A stretch of 64,000 bases of DNA from JACVRW01 sp036407035 (GCA_036407035.1 DASXAA010000039.1:14806-78805); one strand, 5' to 3'; positions 6,722 through 16,320 are shown, numbered from the stretch's first letter. A program made the numbers and translations. Notes: generated from the sequence alone by a model not told the origin.

Positions 6722-8870
6722 AAGCCCGCGCGGGCTCCGCCTTCGGCATGTGGTGGGACACCGTCGCCTTCGGCAACAGGCGGTCCAGCCAGGCGGGCAT
6801 CCACCAGGCTCGCGGCCCGAGCAGGCGCAGCGCGACCGGCTGCAGCAGCAGGCGGACCAGCGTGGCGTCGAGCAGCACCGCGACCGCGAGGATGAAGCCC
6901 ATCTCCTTGGGCGGGATCGGGCCCGCCACCGCGAACGTCATGAACACGACCACCATGACCGCGGCCGCCGCGTTGATCACCCGGCCGGACCCGGCCAGGC
7001 CCTCCACGACGGCCTGGCGCGCGTCGCCGGTGCGCTGGTACGCCTCCTTCGTCGTCGCCAGCAGGAAGACCGTGTAGTCCATCGCCAGCGCGAACACGAG
7101 GGCGAAGAAGAAGATCGGCGCCCAGGCGTCGACGAATCCCTGCGACTCGAAGCCGAGCACGCTCTCGAGCGCCCCGTCCTGGAACACGAGCCGGGCGACG
7201 CCGAACGCACCGGCGGTCGCGAGCAGGTTGAGGGCCACAGCGGCCGCGGCCGCCAGCGGCGCCCGCACCAGCACAACCAGCAGCAGGAACCCGAGCCCCA
7301 CGATCACGCCGACCACCAGCGGGAGCCGCGAGACGAGCGCCCGCTCGAGATCGCGGTTCTCGGCCGCCGGGCCGCCCACCAGCGCGCTGTCGGGAAGGTC
7401 GGCGCGCACGGCGTCTATCGTCGATCGCAGCTCGCGGCTGCCCTCGCCGGCGGCGGGGACCGCGGTGAGCAGAGCGCTGCCCCCGGCCTGCTGCTCGGAG
7501 GTGACGGCCGCGATCCCCGGCTCGCGCTCCAGCACGGTCCTGGCCCGCGCGGCGTCGCGCTCGTCGAGCACCACCTGCAGCCGGCTCGGCGCGCCCGCTC
7601 CGAAGCCCCGCTCCAGCAGCGCGTGACCCTCGCGCGAGTCGGCGTCGTGGGGCACGACCGAGATCGTCGGCATCCCCGTCCGCAGACCGAGCGCGGGCGC
7701 CGCGAGCACCAGCAGGATCGCGACCGCCGCCGCGGCGTACGGCAGTGGCCGCGCCCAGAGGCGCCGGCCCCAGCCGGCGAAGCGCTCGCTGCGATGGGCG
7801 GCCGCGCCGCGCAGGCGTATCCGGCCGCCGTTGATCCGGTGGCCGAGCGCGGACAGCGCGGCGGGCAGCAGCGTCAGGGTCGCCGCCAGCACCGACACGA
7901 CGGCCAGCACGATGCCGAGCGGCACGGACCGGAACGTCGGCACCGGCACGAGCATCACCGCGAGCAGGGCGGCGATCACGGTGAGCCCGCTGGCGAGCAC
8001 GGCCTTGCCGGCCGTGTCCATCGTGCGAATCGTCGCGTCCCGCGGCGAGAGGCCCTCCGCGAGCGCGCCCCGGAAGCGGACCACGATGAACAGCGCGTAG
8101 TCGATCCCGAGCGCGATCGCGAACATCATCGCGAAGTTCATCGCCCAGATGGACACGTCGAGCAGCTGTCCTGCCACGAACAGCAGGCCGCCCGCGCCGA
8201 GCAGCCCGGCCATCGTCAGCAGCAGCGGCAGGCCGGCCGCCACGAGGGTGCCGAACGCGAGCACCAGCAGCGTGAGCGTGAGCGGCCAGGAGAGCGCCTC
8301 GGACTTCATCATGGCGGCCTTGTTGGCGTGGTTGAAGTCGGACCACATGGCGGCCGGGCCGGTGAGACGGACGCTGACGCCGGGCGTCGAGAGGCCGGCG
8401 AGGCGGTCCTCAAGGCGGCCCGCCGCCTCGACCATCTCCGAGGGCGGCGCGCCAGCGAGCCCCGTGACGATCGCGGTGCGGCCGTCCGGCGAGACGGAGA
8501 CGCCCCGCTCGGGCCCGCGCACCCCGCTCACCGCCGATTCGCCGCGTAGCACCCGCTCCACACCGGCGAGCGTCGCGCGCACCGGTGGGTCGCCGATCCC
8601 GGCGCTCTTGCCCGCCACGACGACCGACAGCGCATACGTCCCCTGCCCGGGGAAGTGCGACTCGATCGCGCGGCGAGCCTCGCCGGACTCCGACCCGGGC
8701 GCCTCCCAGCCCGCGCCCGAGAGCGCGCGGTCGGCGAACGGCGCGAGCGCCCCGAGGGCGAGGACGGCAACGCCCCAGATGACGACGAGCAGGCGACGGT
8801 GATCGGCCGCCCATGCACCGAGGCGTCCAAGGGCTGTGGCGGGAGTGATCGTGTTGCTCAGAGGGCTCAT
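6720..8870 (-). CDS. MMPL family RND-type membrane transporter
   Basis: This 716-residue membrane protein has one N-terminal membrane helix, a periplasmic-type domain, a block of five to six helices, a second extracytoplasmic domain and a final helix block. That is the duplicated RND layout of MMPL proteins. GIDYALF and AMDYTVF in the helix blocks are the conserved Asp-Tyr motifs of the proton path. It probably exports a lipid or hydrophobic compound, but the cargo is unknown. The ATG at 8870 has a TACGGT box at 8878-8883 (7-nt gap). The gene ends inside the MITE-like element, which supplies its TAG. It lies 62 nt downstream of the HD/LuxR regulator on the same strand. Confidence 0.92.
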   Translation of the reverse strand: MSPLSNTITPATALGRLGAWAADHRRLLVVIWGVAVLALGALAPFADRALSGAGWEAPGSESGEARRAIESHFPGQGTYALSVVVAGKSAGIGDPPVRATLAGVERVLRGESAVSGVRGPERGVSVSPDGRTAIVTGLAGAPPSEMVEAAGRLEDRLAGLSTPGVSVRLTGPAAMWSDFNHANKAAMMKSEALSWPLTLTLLVLAFGTLVAAGLPLLLTMAGLLGAGGLLFVAGQLLDVSIWAMNFAMMFAIALGIDYALFIVVRFRGALAEGLSPRDATIRTMDTAGKAVLASGLTVIAALLAVMLVPVPTFRSVPLGIVLAVVSVLAATLTLLPAALSALGHRINGGRIRLRGAAAHRSERFAGWGRRLWARPLPYAAAAVAILLVLAAPALGLRTGMPTISVVPHDADSREGHALLERGFGAGAPSRLQVVLDERDAARARTVLEREPGIAAVTSEQQAGGSALLTAVPAAGEGSRELRSTIDAVRADLPDSALVGGPAAENRDLERALVSRLPLVVGVIVGLGFLLLVVLVRAPLAAAAAVALNLLATAGAFGVARLVFQDGALESVLGFESQGFVDAWAPIFFFALVFALAMDYTVFLLATTKEAYQRTGDARQAVVEGLAGSGRVINAAAAVMVVVFMTFAVAGPIPPKEMGFILAVAVLLDATLVRLLLQPVALRLLGPRAWWMPAWLDRLLPKATVSHHMPKAEPARA

Positions 8871-8932
8871 GCGACCGACCGTAGGCCGGGTCGCTCGCCC
8901 CCACATCGGGCATTCGCCCGATCTTCCGCGGC

Positions 8933-10489
8933 CTACTCGGCGGTCATCAGCCCGTGCTTCATCGCGAACAGGCTGGCCTGAGCGCGATTGGAGACGCCGA
9001 TCTTCGAGTAGATGTGCTCCACGTGGCTGCCGGCGGTCTTGCGCGAGATCACGAGCTGCTCGGCGATCTCCTTGTTCGACAGCCCGCGTACGAGCAGCCT
9101 CAGCACCTCGACCTCGCGGGGGGTGAGCCCTCCGGGCCACTGGCGCCGCCGCTTGACGGGGTGTCCCGCGGCGCCCAGGACCGCCTCGACCGCGTCGCCG
9201 TCGAACAGCGCCTCGCGGACGCCGGAGCGCATCTCGGCCGCGGCCTCGTCGGCGGTGCGGGCGTCGCGGTGGGGCCGCGGCTCGGTCATCGCGTGGTAGG
9301 CGTCGGCGGCCGCGAGCGTCCGGCCCGCCGGCGTGAGCGCGTCGCCGGAGAGCCCGCGCGGGTAGCCCGAGCCGTCAAGGCGCTCGTGGTGCTGCACCGC
9401 GATCGCGCCCAGGGCGGCCAGCGCCTCGGACGACGCGAGCATGCGGTCGGTCAGGTAGGGGTGCAGCCGCACGCGTTCGAGCTCCGCCGGGGTGAGCGGC
9501 CCGCGCTTGTCCCAGATCGCGTTCGAGACCCCCAGGCGGCCGAGGTCGTGCACCAGCCCCGCCCGGCGCACCAGCGCTGCGTCGGTCTCCGACAGCCCGA
9601 GGAGCTTCGCGGCCGCATGCGCGAGATCGGCCACGCCGCGCGAGTGGCCGATGGTCCAGGGCGACTTCAGGTCGGTGAAGTCGGCGATCGCCTCCAGCGC
9701 GGAGTCGAGCTCCTCGTCGGAGAGCGTGATCTCGAGCTCCGGCTCCGCGCCGATCACCGCCGGCCACGCCGTCACCGCGTCGATGCCGTCGAGCACCTGC
9801 GGGGCGTCGGCGCAGAAGACCTCGACGAGGGCCGGGTCGAACTGCGTGCCGCTGCGCTCCCGGGCGACCGCGACCGCGGCGTCCACGCCGCCCGAGTTGT
9901 GGAAGACCTCGACCACGTCGGCGAGGTTGACGAGGCGCGCCGCGATCAGGATCTCGTCGCCGCGCGCCTCCGCGGGAACCCCCTTGCCGTCCCAGCGCTC
10001 GAAGGTCTGATAGAGGCCGTCGCGCACCTCCCGGCCCAGCCCGAGCGCCGCCGCCAGGTCGTTGGTCGCCAGCCAGTGGTTCTCGATCGCCTCCTTGGGC
10101 GTCAGCCCGTCGCCGGCGAACTGGACACCCAGCCGGGCCCGCTCCAGCAGCCCGCGGCCCGCGCCGACGCGGCTGAGCACCGCCACCTTCGCCGGCAGGC
10201 CGCGCATGTCCACCGTGCGGGTATCGCCCTTGAGCGCCAGGTCGTCCCCGAACCACTTCGCCTGCTCGTACGCGTCGACGTGGCAGCCGACCCAGGCCAG
10301 CAGGCTGACGTAGTAGACGACGGCGCGTGTCGACTCGTCGAGGTCCAGCCGCTCGGCGAGCCGCAGCGCGATCAGAGACTGGCGCAGCACGTGCTCCATC
10401 GGCTGACCCATGCCGAGGTCGGTCCCGAGCGAGATCATCGCGATCAGCTCGGCCAACCGGACGCGCGTTCCTGATGGCGGGGCCGACAT
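8933..10489 (-). CDS. HD-GYP-type phosphohydrolase fused to a C-terminal LuxR DNA-binding domain
   Basis: This protein has 518 residues. The first half contains a degenerate HD-GYP-like segment (ERWDGKGVP near residue 170). A second, intact HD domain follows (VHDLGRLG near 305, then HHERLDGSGYP). The last 65 residues are a LuxR/GerE helix-turn-helix (LTPREVEVLRLLVRGLSNKEIAEQL). HD-GYP proteins usually hydrolyse cyclic dinucleotides, so this may be a one-protein signal sensor and transcription factor. Whether the catalysis survives is not known. The ATG at 10489 follows a TAGACT box (10496-10501, 6-nt gap). It is upstream of the MMPL exporter on the same strand and may control it. Confidence 0.87.
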   Translation of the reverse strand: MSAPPSGTRVRLAELIAMISLGTDLGMGQPMEHVLRQSLIALRLAERLDLDESTRAVVYYVSLLAWVGCHVDAYEQAKWFGDDLALKGDTRTVDMRGLPAKVAVLSRVGAGRGLLERARLGVQFAGDGLTPKEAIENHWLATNDLAAALGLGREVRDGLYQTFERWDGKGVPAEARGDEILIAARLVNLADVVEVFHNSGGVDAAVAVARERSGTQFDPALVEVFCADAPQVLDGIDAVTAWPAVIGAEPELEITLSDEELDSALEAIADFTDLKSPWTIGHSRGVADLAHAAAKLLGLSETDAALVRRAGLVHDLGRLGVSNAIWDKRGPLTPAELERVRLHPYLTDRMLASSEALAALGAIAVQHHERLDGSGYPRGLSGDALTPAGRTLAAADAYHAMTEPRPHRDARTADEAAAEMRSGVREALFDGDAVEAVLGAAGHPVKRRRQWPGGLTPREVEVLRLLVRGLSNKEIAEQLVISRKTAGSHVEHIYSKIGVSNRAQASLFAMKHGLMTAE

Positions 10490-10584
10490 GGCGGGAGTCT
10501 AAGCGCGTCGTCCGCCGACCCAACCCTTCCGGAAGCCGGCGCGTATACCCGACAGGAGGACTTCGATTTCGAGGGGGGACAGTC

Positions 10585-11532
10585 ATGTCGGTTCGCCTTG
10601 TCGCGCTGGGCGTACTCGTAGTGTTCGCCGTGGCCTCGTCGCAGGCGTCGGCGGCGGGTGATCGAACGCCGCCCACCAAGCCGGGGAATCTGCGTGTGAC
10701 GGCGAAGACCAAGACCACGATCTCGCTGGGCTGGAACGCTTCGAGCGACAACTCGGGCAGCGTCACCTACAAGGTGGAGATGTGGAAGGACGGCGGCCAT
10801 GTGACGGTGGCGACGCTGCCGCGGAGCCAGACGACGTACACGCAGACCGGCCTGGTCCCGAACGTCACGTACTACTTCCACATCGAGGCGGTCGACCCGA
10901 GCGGCAACAGGTCGGTCAGCGACCTCGCGTACGCCACCACCGATCCGGACCGGACGCCGCCGCCGGCGCCGGCGAACCTGCGGGTCACTCGTGTGACGGC
11001 ATCGCAGGTGGGGCTCAGCTGGGATGCGGCGCCCGACGACACGGGCATCCGCAGCTACCAGGTCGGCGTCACGGGCACATCGACCTGGAACCTGATCTGG
11101 ACCGGCCCGACCACCGTGACGGTCGTGGGGCTTGCGCCCGGGACCGCGCACGCCTTCACCGTCAAGGCGCAGGACCTCGGCTACAACTTCTCACCCGCGA
11201 GCGCGCCCGCGTCGGCGACCACCGAGGCGACCACGGACGTCACGCCGCCGACCGCTCCCCAGCTCCTGAGGGTCCGCGATCAGTACTGCGGCGAGGTGGG
11301 GGTGTTCTGGACGGCGGCGACCGACGACCAGGATCCGCCGGAGGCGATCCGCTACCGGCTCTTCATCAACGGCGTACTCGACGTCGACTTCGGCACGCCC
11401 ATGGGCGTCACCCGGACGGTCACCTACGGCGATGACGGGGAGAACGTGTTCGTGCTGCGGGCGGTCGACAGCGCCGGCAACGTGTCCGGGCCGAGCAACG
11501 AGGTGAGGATCACGCTGGACGACTGCCTGTAG
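10585..11532 (+). CDS. secreted protein with three fibronectin type III domains
   Basis: This 315-residue protein starts at the ATG at 10585, behind a strong GAGGGGGGA ribosome site. A clear signal peptide follows (MSVRLVALGVLVVFAVASSQASA, cleavage near residue 24). Three FN3 repeats come next, each opening with a TPPTxP-like linker: about residues 28-115, 120-210 and 225-315. Repeats 1 and 2 have the usual LSW/LGW tryptophan strand and repeat 3 has a VFW variant. No enzyme domain is present. It is probably an extracellular binding or matrix protein. It is divergent from the HD/LuxR regulator. Confidence 0.85.
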   Translation: MSVRLVALGVLVVFAVASSQASAAGDRTPPTKPGNLRVTAKTKTTISLGWNASSDNSGSVTYKVEMWKDGGHVTVATLPRSQTTYTQTGLVPNVTYYFHIEAVDPSGNRSVSDLAYATTDPDRTPPPAPANLRVTRVTASQVGLSWDAAPDDTGIRSYQVGVTGTSTWNLIWTGPTTVTVVGLAPGTAHAFTVKAQDLGYNFSPASAPASATTEATTDVTPPTAPQLLRVRDQYCGEVGVFWTAATDDQDPPEAIRYRLFINGVLDVDFGTPMGVTRTVTYGDDGENVFVLRAVDSAGNVSGPSNEVRITLDDCL

Positions 11533-11533
11533 C

Positions 11534-12988
11534 TCAAGCGCCCAGCCCGAGCTCCTCGGCCACGAGCGCCGCGACGCGCCGCCCGCCGGCGAGCGTGCCC
11601 GGCACGCCGGGATGCACGCAGCCGCCGCCGAGGTAGAGGCCGGGCACCGGCGTGCGGCCCGTCGAGCACGACGGGTGCGGCCGGTTCGCGAGCGTCTGCT
11701 CCGCGGTCAGGGCGCCCTGGCGGATCGAGCCGCGGCGCGTCGTGGCGAAGCGGCGCTCGATGTCGAGCGGGGTGTCGCAGAACTCGAACAGGCGCCGCGC
11801 GCCGTCCAGCTCCGGGAAGTGCGCGACGGCCGCCTCCCAGCAGTCGAGCCGGTGGCCGAGGCGCGCGCGGTCCCAGTCGCCGTCCGGATGCTCGAACGGG
11901 ACCATGGTCTGGAGGCGGAGCGTGTGCAGCGGGCCGTACGGCCCAGGCGAGGCCTGGAGCGGGTCATGGGCGGTCACGACGGTCAGGTGGCCGGCGACGG
12001 AGGACGGCATCGCGCCGCGCGCCGAGGCCTCGAAGTGGCGCTCCACGTCGTCCGGGCCCGCGAAGCCGAAGATTCGGTCGAGCGCCTCCCCCGCCGGCGG
12101 CTCCCCCTTGATGCCGAAGTGCGCCGTGAACGGGCCGGTCGCGTCGACCCGCCACTCCTCGGCCGCCGCCCTAAGCTCGGCGGGCACGGCGTCGTCTCCC
12201 AGGAGCCCGAGGAACGTCGATCGCGGGTCGAGCGTGGAGACGACGGCGCGCGCCTGCACCTCGCGGGCGTCGGCGGTGCGCAGCCGCAGCCGGCCGTCGT
12301 CGCGCTCCACGCGCGTGACGTCCGAGCTGACGAGGCAGCGCGCGCCCGCAGCGGCGGCCACGCGGTAGACGGCGTTCGCCAGGTTCTTGGTGCCGCCGGC
12401 GACGATCGAGGGCGAGAACAGCCGCGCCACGCCGAACGCGCCGATCGGGCCGAGCGGCGCGTCGCCGTCGAGGAAGCCGGCGAGGCCGCAGGCGTAGCGA
12501 AGAGCGATGCCGCCGCGCGGGTCGTCGGCCTTCCTGGCCAGCCCCCGGGGCGACACGCCGGCCAGGGCGACGTCGGGCGCCCGATCGCCGGGCGGCCGGT
12601 AGAGCAGCGGGCCCACGGCGGCCGACGCCTCGGCCAGCATCGCCTCCACCTCGTCGCCCAGCCCGCGGCCGCCGCGGCCCACCAGGAAGTCCTCGCCGCC
12701 CGGCTCGAGCCGCACCGAGAACGGCGCCGCGGGCTCGACGAAGCGCACGCCCTGCGAGCGCAGGTCGAGCTCGCGGTACGGCGGCAGCTCCTCGCCCAGG
12801 GGCAGCTCGAACTGGGCAAGGTTGTACTGGTACGGGGTCGAGTAGTCGTCGGTCGCGAACGTGCCGCCGCGCTCGAACCTGCGCTCCAGCACCACAACGC
12901 GCGCCCCGGCCCGGGCCAGGTACGCCGCCGCGGTCAGCCCGTTCGGGCCCGCGCCGACGATCGCGACGTCATACGCCGGCGCGCTCAT
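11534..12988 (-). CDS. FAD-dependent oxidoreductase of the phytoene desaturase/amine oxidase type (paralogue 1)
   Basis: This 484-residue flavoprotein has the dinucleotide motif GAGPNGLTAAAYLARAG at its N-terminus. A glycine-rich GGTKNLANAV region follows, and the C-terminal FAD motif is PGLYLGGGCVHPGVPG. The layout is that of CrtI-like and amine-oxidase-like enzymes, but the substrate is unknown. It is the last gene of the leftward operon and overlaps the end of the upstream paralogue by 20 nt. The two are only distantly alike (484 against 558 residues). The operon also holds a ureohydrolase and a DUF1989 protein, so oxidation of an amine or a conjugated amine is a reasonable guess. Confidence 0.8.
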   Translation of the reverse strand: MSAPAYDVAIVGAGPNGLTAAAYLARAGARVVVLERRFERGGTFATDDYSTPYQYNLAQFELPLGEELPPYRELDLRSQGVRFVEPAAPFSVRLEPGGEDFLVGRGGRGLGDEVEAMLAEASAAVGPLLYRPPGDRAPDVALAGVSPRGLARKADDPRGGIALRYACGLAGFLDGDAPLGPIGAFGVARLFSPSIVAGGTKNLANAVYRVAAAAGARCLVSSDVTRVERDDGRLRLRTADAREVQARAVVSTLDPRSTFLGLLGDDAVPAELRAAAEEWRVDATGPFTAHFGIKGEPPAGEALDRIFGFAGPDDVERHFEASARGAMPSSVAGHLTVVTAHDPLQASPGPYGPLHTLRLQTMVPFEHPDGDWDRARLGHRLDCWEAAVAHFPELDGARRLFEFCDTPLDIERRFATTRRGSIRQGALTAEQTLANRPHPSCSTGRTPVPGLYLGGGCVHPGVPGTLAGGRRVAALVAEELGLGA

Positions 12989-14645
12989 ATGTCATCGGCG
13001 CCAGCAGGCGGTCCAGGTTGTGCAGGTACCACTCGCAGGGACGCGCCCGCCACCACTCCTGCGAGCGCACCCCGGCGTCCTCGGCCAGCACCTGAGCAGC
13101 GTTGTAGCCCGCCGCCATCCAGCTGAGCCCCACGGGCCAGACGCCGTTCGACATGTACAGCCCGGCGACCGGCATCCGGTACGGCATGCGGTCGAGCAGC
13201 CACTGGTCCTCGCTGAAGTCGCCGCCGACCACCTGGCCGAACCGCGCGGCGCGGTTGAGGCGCCAGTTGTCGAGCGGGGTCCAGTCGTACTGGTCGAGCA
13301 CCATCTCGTCCCAGCCGGGCACGAGCTCGGCCATCACCTCGTTGCGCGCCCGCAGCAGCTCGTGGCGCAGCGGGCCGTCCCAGGCCTCGGGGCCGCCGAG
13401 CCCGTGCAGCGCGTACGGGAAGCACTCCTCCGCGCGCAGGATCGTGTGCCCCTCCGGCGACACGCTCGTCGGGTCGGCGGGCGCGTAGTAAGTGAACTCC
13501 ATCAGCTGGCCCGCCGCCCGCCAGGTGTCGTTGCCGAGCATGTCGACCATGTAGCGCTTCGTCCCCTCCCAGGAGTCGAACGCGCGGTACACGAGGATCG
13601 CCTCGTTGATGAGCGGATCGAATGCGGACGAGCCCCAGTCGATCCGCCGGTCGAGCAGCCACGAGGTCACGTGCGACCCGCGCAGCCCCATCTTCCAGTG
13701 GCGCATCTTGGCGACGAGCCGCGCGTCGGCGGCGGCGATGGTCTCCTCGCCCACGATGCGCAGGGTCTCGGGCACGCCGGCGTTCGACAGCACGCCCATG
13801 CGGGCGCCGATCCGCGCACCCGGCTCGGGCGAGCGCTCGCCCAGCACGACGCCGGTCGCCCGGCCGTCCTCGACCACCACGCGATCGACCGTGCAGCTCG
13901 TCACCACGCTGCCGCCGTGATCGAGGAAGCAGTGCGTGACCGCGTCGGCGAGCACCTCGTTGCCGCCGACCCCGATGCCGGTCGTGTAGTAGAGCGCGAA
14001 CGTGACGCCGTAGGCGCCCTGGCCGCGCGCGAACGGCGCGCCGTGCTCCCAGAACGCCACCGGCGTCATGAGGATCTGCCGGCACGCGTCCGACTCGAAG
14101 GTGCGCTCGCACAGCTCCGGCCCGGTCATCTCCGACATCTCGTCCACACCGAAGCCCATCGCGTAGGCGCAGATCTCGAAGATGCGGTCGAGCTTCGAGG
14201 GGTCCGGGTGGGGAGTGAACGAGCAGAGCTCGTTGAACTCGACCATGGTCTCGTGCACCCGCTCCTGGATGCCGAGCATCCGCTGGCCGTCGCGCCGCGA
14301 GTGCCTCGAGAAGCTCTCCGCGGTGCGCTCGGGCTCCTGGCAGATGAGGCAGTTGGTCCCGTCGCGGAACGTGGTCGCGAGGATCACCGGGCTCGCCTTG
14401 AAGCGGAAGCCGTACTCCTCGAGCTCGAGGTCCTCGATCACCGGCGAGTTGCCGGCGAAGCTGACGCCCACGTGCGGGCTGTCGAGCGTCTGGGGCCAGG
14501 TCTCGTGCGTGCAGCAGAACGACGCGAGCTCAGAGTTCGCCTCGAGCAGCAGCACGTCGAGGCCGGACTTCTGAAGGTAGGCGGCGGCGGGCAGCCCGCC
14601 GGACAGCCCGCCGCCGATGACGATCAGGTCGTACTCGGGCCTCAT
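12969..14645 (-). CDS. FAD-dependent oxidoreductase of the phytoene desaturase/amine oxidase type (paralogue 2)
   Basis: This 558-residue flavoprotein starts MRPEYDLIVIGGGLSGGLPAAA, a Rossmann FAD-binding motif. Cys-rich stretches (FCCTHETW, NCLICQEPE) are unusual for the family and may bind metal or simply be structural. The C-terminus has PVAGLYMSNGVWPVGLSWMAAGYNA, the usual second FAD contact. The substrate is unknown. The ATG at 14643-14645 overlaps the stop of the ureohydrolase gene by 4 nt (ATGA), so the genes are translationally coupled. The tail overlaps paralogue 1 by 20 nt. Confidence 0.8.
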   Translation of the reverse strand: MRPEYDLIVIGGGLSGGLPAAAYLQKSGLDVLLLEANSELASFCCTHETWPQTLDSPHVGVSFAGNSPVIEDLELEEYGFRFKASPVILATTFRDGTNCLICQEPERTAESFSRHSRRDGQRMLGIQERVHETMVEFNELCSFTPHPDPSKLDRIFEICAYAMGFGVDEMSEMTGPELCERTFESDACRQILMTPVAFWEHGAPFARGQGAYGVTFALYYTTGIGVGGNEVLADAVTHCFLDHGGSVVTSCTVDRVVVEDGRATGVVLGERSPEPGARIGARMGVLSNAGVPETLRIVGEETIAAADARLVAKMRHWKMGLRGSHVTSWLLDRRIDWGSSAFDPLINEAILVYRAFDSWEGTKRYMVDMLGNDTWRAAGQLMEFTYYAPADPTSVSPEGHTILRAEECFPYALHGLGGPEAWDGPLRHELLRARNEVMAELVPGWDEMVLDQYDWTPLDNWRLNRAARFGQVVGGDFSEDQWLLDRMPYRMPVAGLYMSNGVWPVGLSWMAAGYNAAQVLAEDAGVRSQEWWRARPCEWYLHNLDRLLAPMTYERAGV

Positions 14646-15607
14646 CCCTCGAGCGCGCCGGCGTGCGCCGCGAGGGCGTCCATGATCACCCGCCCGGCGA
14701 TCGCGGCCGTCGCCGACGTGGACTCGAGGCTGGGGGCCGTCTCCACCACGTCGACCCCGACCAGCCCCTGCCTCGAGATCCCGCGGACCAGCTCGAGCAG
14801 CTCGCGGCTCGTGAGCCCGCCGGGCGTAGGCACGCAGGTGCCGGGCGCGTAGGCGGCGTCGAGCGAGTCGACGTCCACACTCAGGTACACCCCGTCGGTG
14901 CCGCCCCCGGCGACCTCGAGCGCCTCGTCCACGGCCGCGGCCACGCCGCGCTCCCAGATGTCCTCGAGCCACACGACCGTGATGCCGTGCTCGCGGCAGT
15001 ACGCGATCTCCGTGCGCGGGTTCATCCAGCCGCTGATCGCGAGCAGGGCGACGTGCTGCGGGTCGAACCCGGCGTCCACGGCGCGGGTGATCGGGCAGCA
15101 GTGGTTCAGCTCCTCGCCGCCCACGTCCTGGGCGGTGTCGAGGTGGGTGTCGATCAGGACCAGGCCTGGGTTGTCCATGTGCTTGCGGACCGCCCGCACC
15201 GCCGGGATCGTGATCGAGTGGTCGCCGCCCAGCGTCGCCGGGACGGCGCCCGCCTCGAGGATCTGGCCGATGTCGTGCTCGGCGTGGGCGAAGGTGCGCT
15301 CGGCGTTGGCGAGGATCACGTCGCAGTCGCCGCAGTCCACGGGGTTCAGCGCCTCGGCGATGTCGAAGTCCCAGGTGGCGTTGTAGGTCAGGAACTGGCC
15401 CGAGATCTCGCGGATGCCGCGCGGCCCGTAGTTCGCGCCGGTGCGGCTGATCGAGGTCGAGTCCCATGGGATGCCGTAGACCGCCGCGCGGGCGTCGTGG
15501 CTGCGGAGCGCCGCTACGTCAGGCGGCACGTGCGGCAGCTTCAGGAATGAGCCCGCCAGCCCCGCGTGGAGCAGCGAGGTCCACATTGTGGAGTCGACTG
15601 TGGTCAT
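14642..15607 (-). CDS. ureohydrolase (arginase/agmatinase family), paralogue 1, divergent
   Basis: This 321-residue protein has all bimetal ligands of the ureohydrolase fold: His130 in GGDHS, Asp153/His155/Asp157 in DTHLD, and Asp245/Asp247/Asp250 in SVDVDSLD. Family members hydrolyse a guanidino group, usually releasing urea. NHCCPITR stands where agmatinases usually have HGTxF, so the substrate pocket differs from that of agmatinase. ATG 15607 overlaps the stop of the DUF1989 gene by 4 nt. It is flanked by DUF1989 and two FAD oxidoreductases in one operon, and a PucR gene is divergent from that operon. A non-agmatine guanidino compound is likely, as inference. Confidence 0.85.
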   Translation of the reverse strand: MTTVDSTMWTSLLHAGLAGSFLKLPHVPPDVAALRSHDARAAVYGIPWDSTSISRTGANYGPRGIREISGQFLTYNATWDFDIAEALNPVDCGDCDVILANAERTFAHAEHDIGQILEAGAVPATLGGDHSITIPAVRAVRKHMDNPGLVLIDTHLDTAQDVGGEELNHCCPITRAVDAGFDPQHVALLAISGWMNPRTEIAYCREHGITVVWLEDIWERGVAAAVDEALEVAGGGTDGVYLSVDVDSLDAAYAPGTCVPTPGGLTSRELLELVRGISRQGLVGVDVVETAPSLESTSATAAIAGRVIMDALAAHAGALEG

Positions 15608-16212
15608 GCTCCCTCCTCGAGCAGCTCGATGGCGATTGACGTCGGGTTGCGTGCGTTGATCGGGACGATGTCCTGCGGGCAGGCCGAGACGACGACGATG
15701 CAGTCCATCGCCGCCCGCAGCGTGATGGAGTCGCCGGGGCTGGTCGGCGCCGGGTCCCAACCGAGCACCTCGTCGTCCCCCACCGGGATGTTCATGAACA
15801 GGTTGATGGACGCCGGCACGCAGATGCGGTCATGTCCCAGGTCGCGCATCGCGCCGACCAGGTTCTCGGTGCAGGAGGCGTGCCATCCCTCCACGCCGAG
15901 CCCCTCGTAGCGCTCGGCGTCGCACGGAGCGATCAGCATGTCGTGCACCGCCGGCGTGTCGTCGCGCTCGAGGTGCAGGATCGGCCGGCGGTGGTTCGTC
16001 CAGAAGGACTCACCCACGCGCGGGAACAGGCGGCTCACGATCGCGCGGGTGTGCATCGCGCTGTGGTACTCGCCGACGTCGGCGGCGTTGAACGCGAAGA
16101 GGTCGGCCACCTGGCTGCCCTCCACGTCGACGACCCGGAAGGCGGTGCCGCTCTCCACGGTCACCGCCCGGCCCTCCCGTGGGGGCACCACGATGGTCTC
16201 GATTGTTTTCAC
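15604..16212 (-). CDS. DUF1989 family protein (urea carboxylase-associated/carboxyguanidine deiminase-like)
   Basis: This 202-residue protein belongs to DUF1989, with FRVVDVEGSQVADLFAFNA near the start and NLFMNIPVGDDEVLGW and MDCIVVVSACPQD near the end. Two DUF1989 proteins form carboxyguanidine deiminase in the guanidine carboxylase pathway of other bacteria. Others are only 'urea carboxylase-associated'. Here there is one copy and no urea/guanidine carboxylase nearby, so its role is open. The start is a GTG at 16212 with a textbook AAAGGAGG at 16219-16226, 6 nt away. This is the first gene of the leftward operon and is divergent from pucR. Confidence 0.85.
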   Translation of the reverse strand: MKTIETIVVPPREGRAVTVESGTAFRVVDVEGSQVADLFAFNAADVGEYHSAMHTRAIVSRLFPRVGESFWTNHRRPILHLERDDTPAVHDMLIAPCDAERYEGLGVEGWHASCTENLVGAMRDLGHDRICVPASINLFMNIPVGDDEVLGWDPAPTSPGDSITLRAAMDCIVVVSACPQDIVPINARNPTSIAIELLEEGA

Positions 16213-16218
16213 GTTCCC

Positions 16219-16226
16219 CCTCCTTT
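16219..16226 (-). promoter_or_regulatory. strong ribosome-binding site that fixes the GTG start of the DUF1989 gene
   Basis: AAAGGAGG on the minus strand lies 6 nt before the GTG at 16210-16212. The frame continues upstream without an ATG, so this site is what identifies the start. Confidence 0.75.
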
Positions 16227-16320
16227 CGGGTCCGAGTCTCGGCCCTGCCTCCGGCGGTTTCAACCGGACGATGAGCGCGAGTGGCGGGCGATCCTCGTAC
16301 GATCGTCTGACCGGATCGCT

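Noticed and set aside
12861..14852. 663-codon open frame on the plus strand across the FAD oxidoreductase genes
   Set aside because: It overlaps two flavoproteins with complete FAD motifs on the other strand. Composition is His/Arg/Pro-rich.
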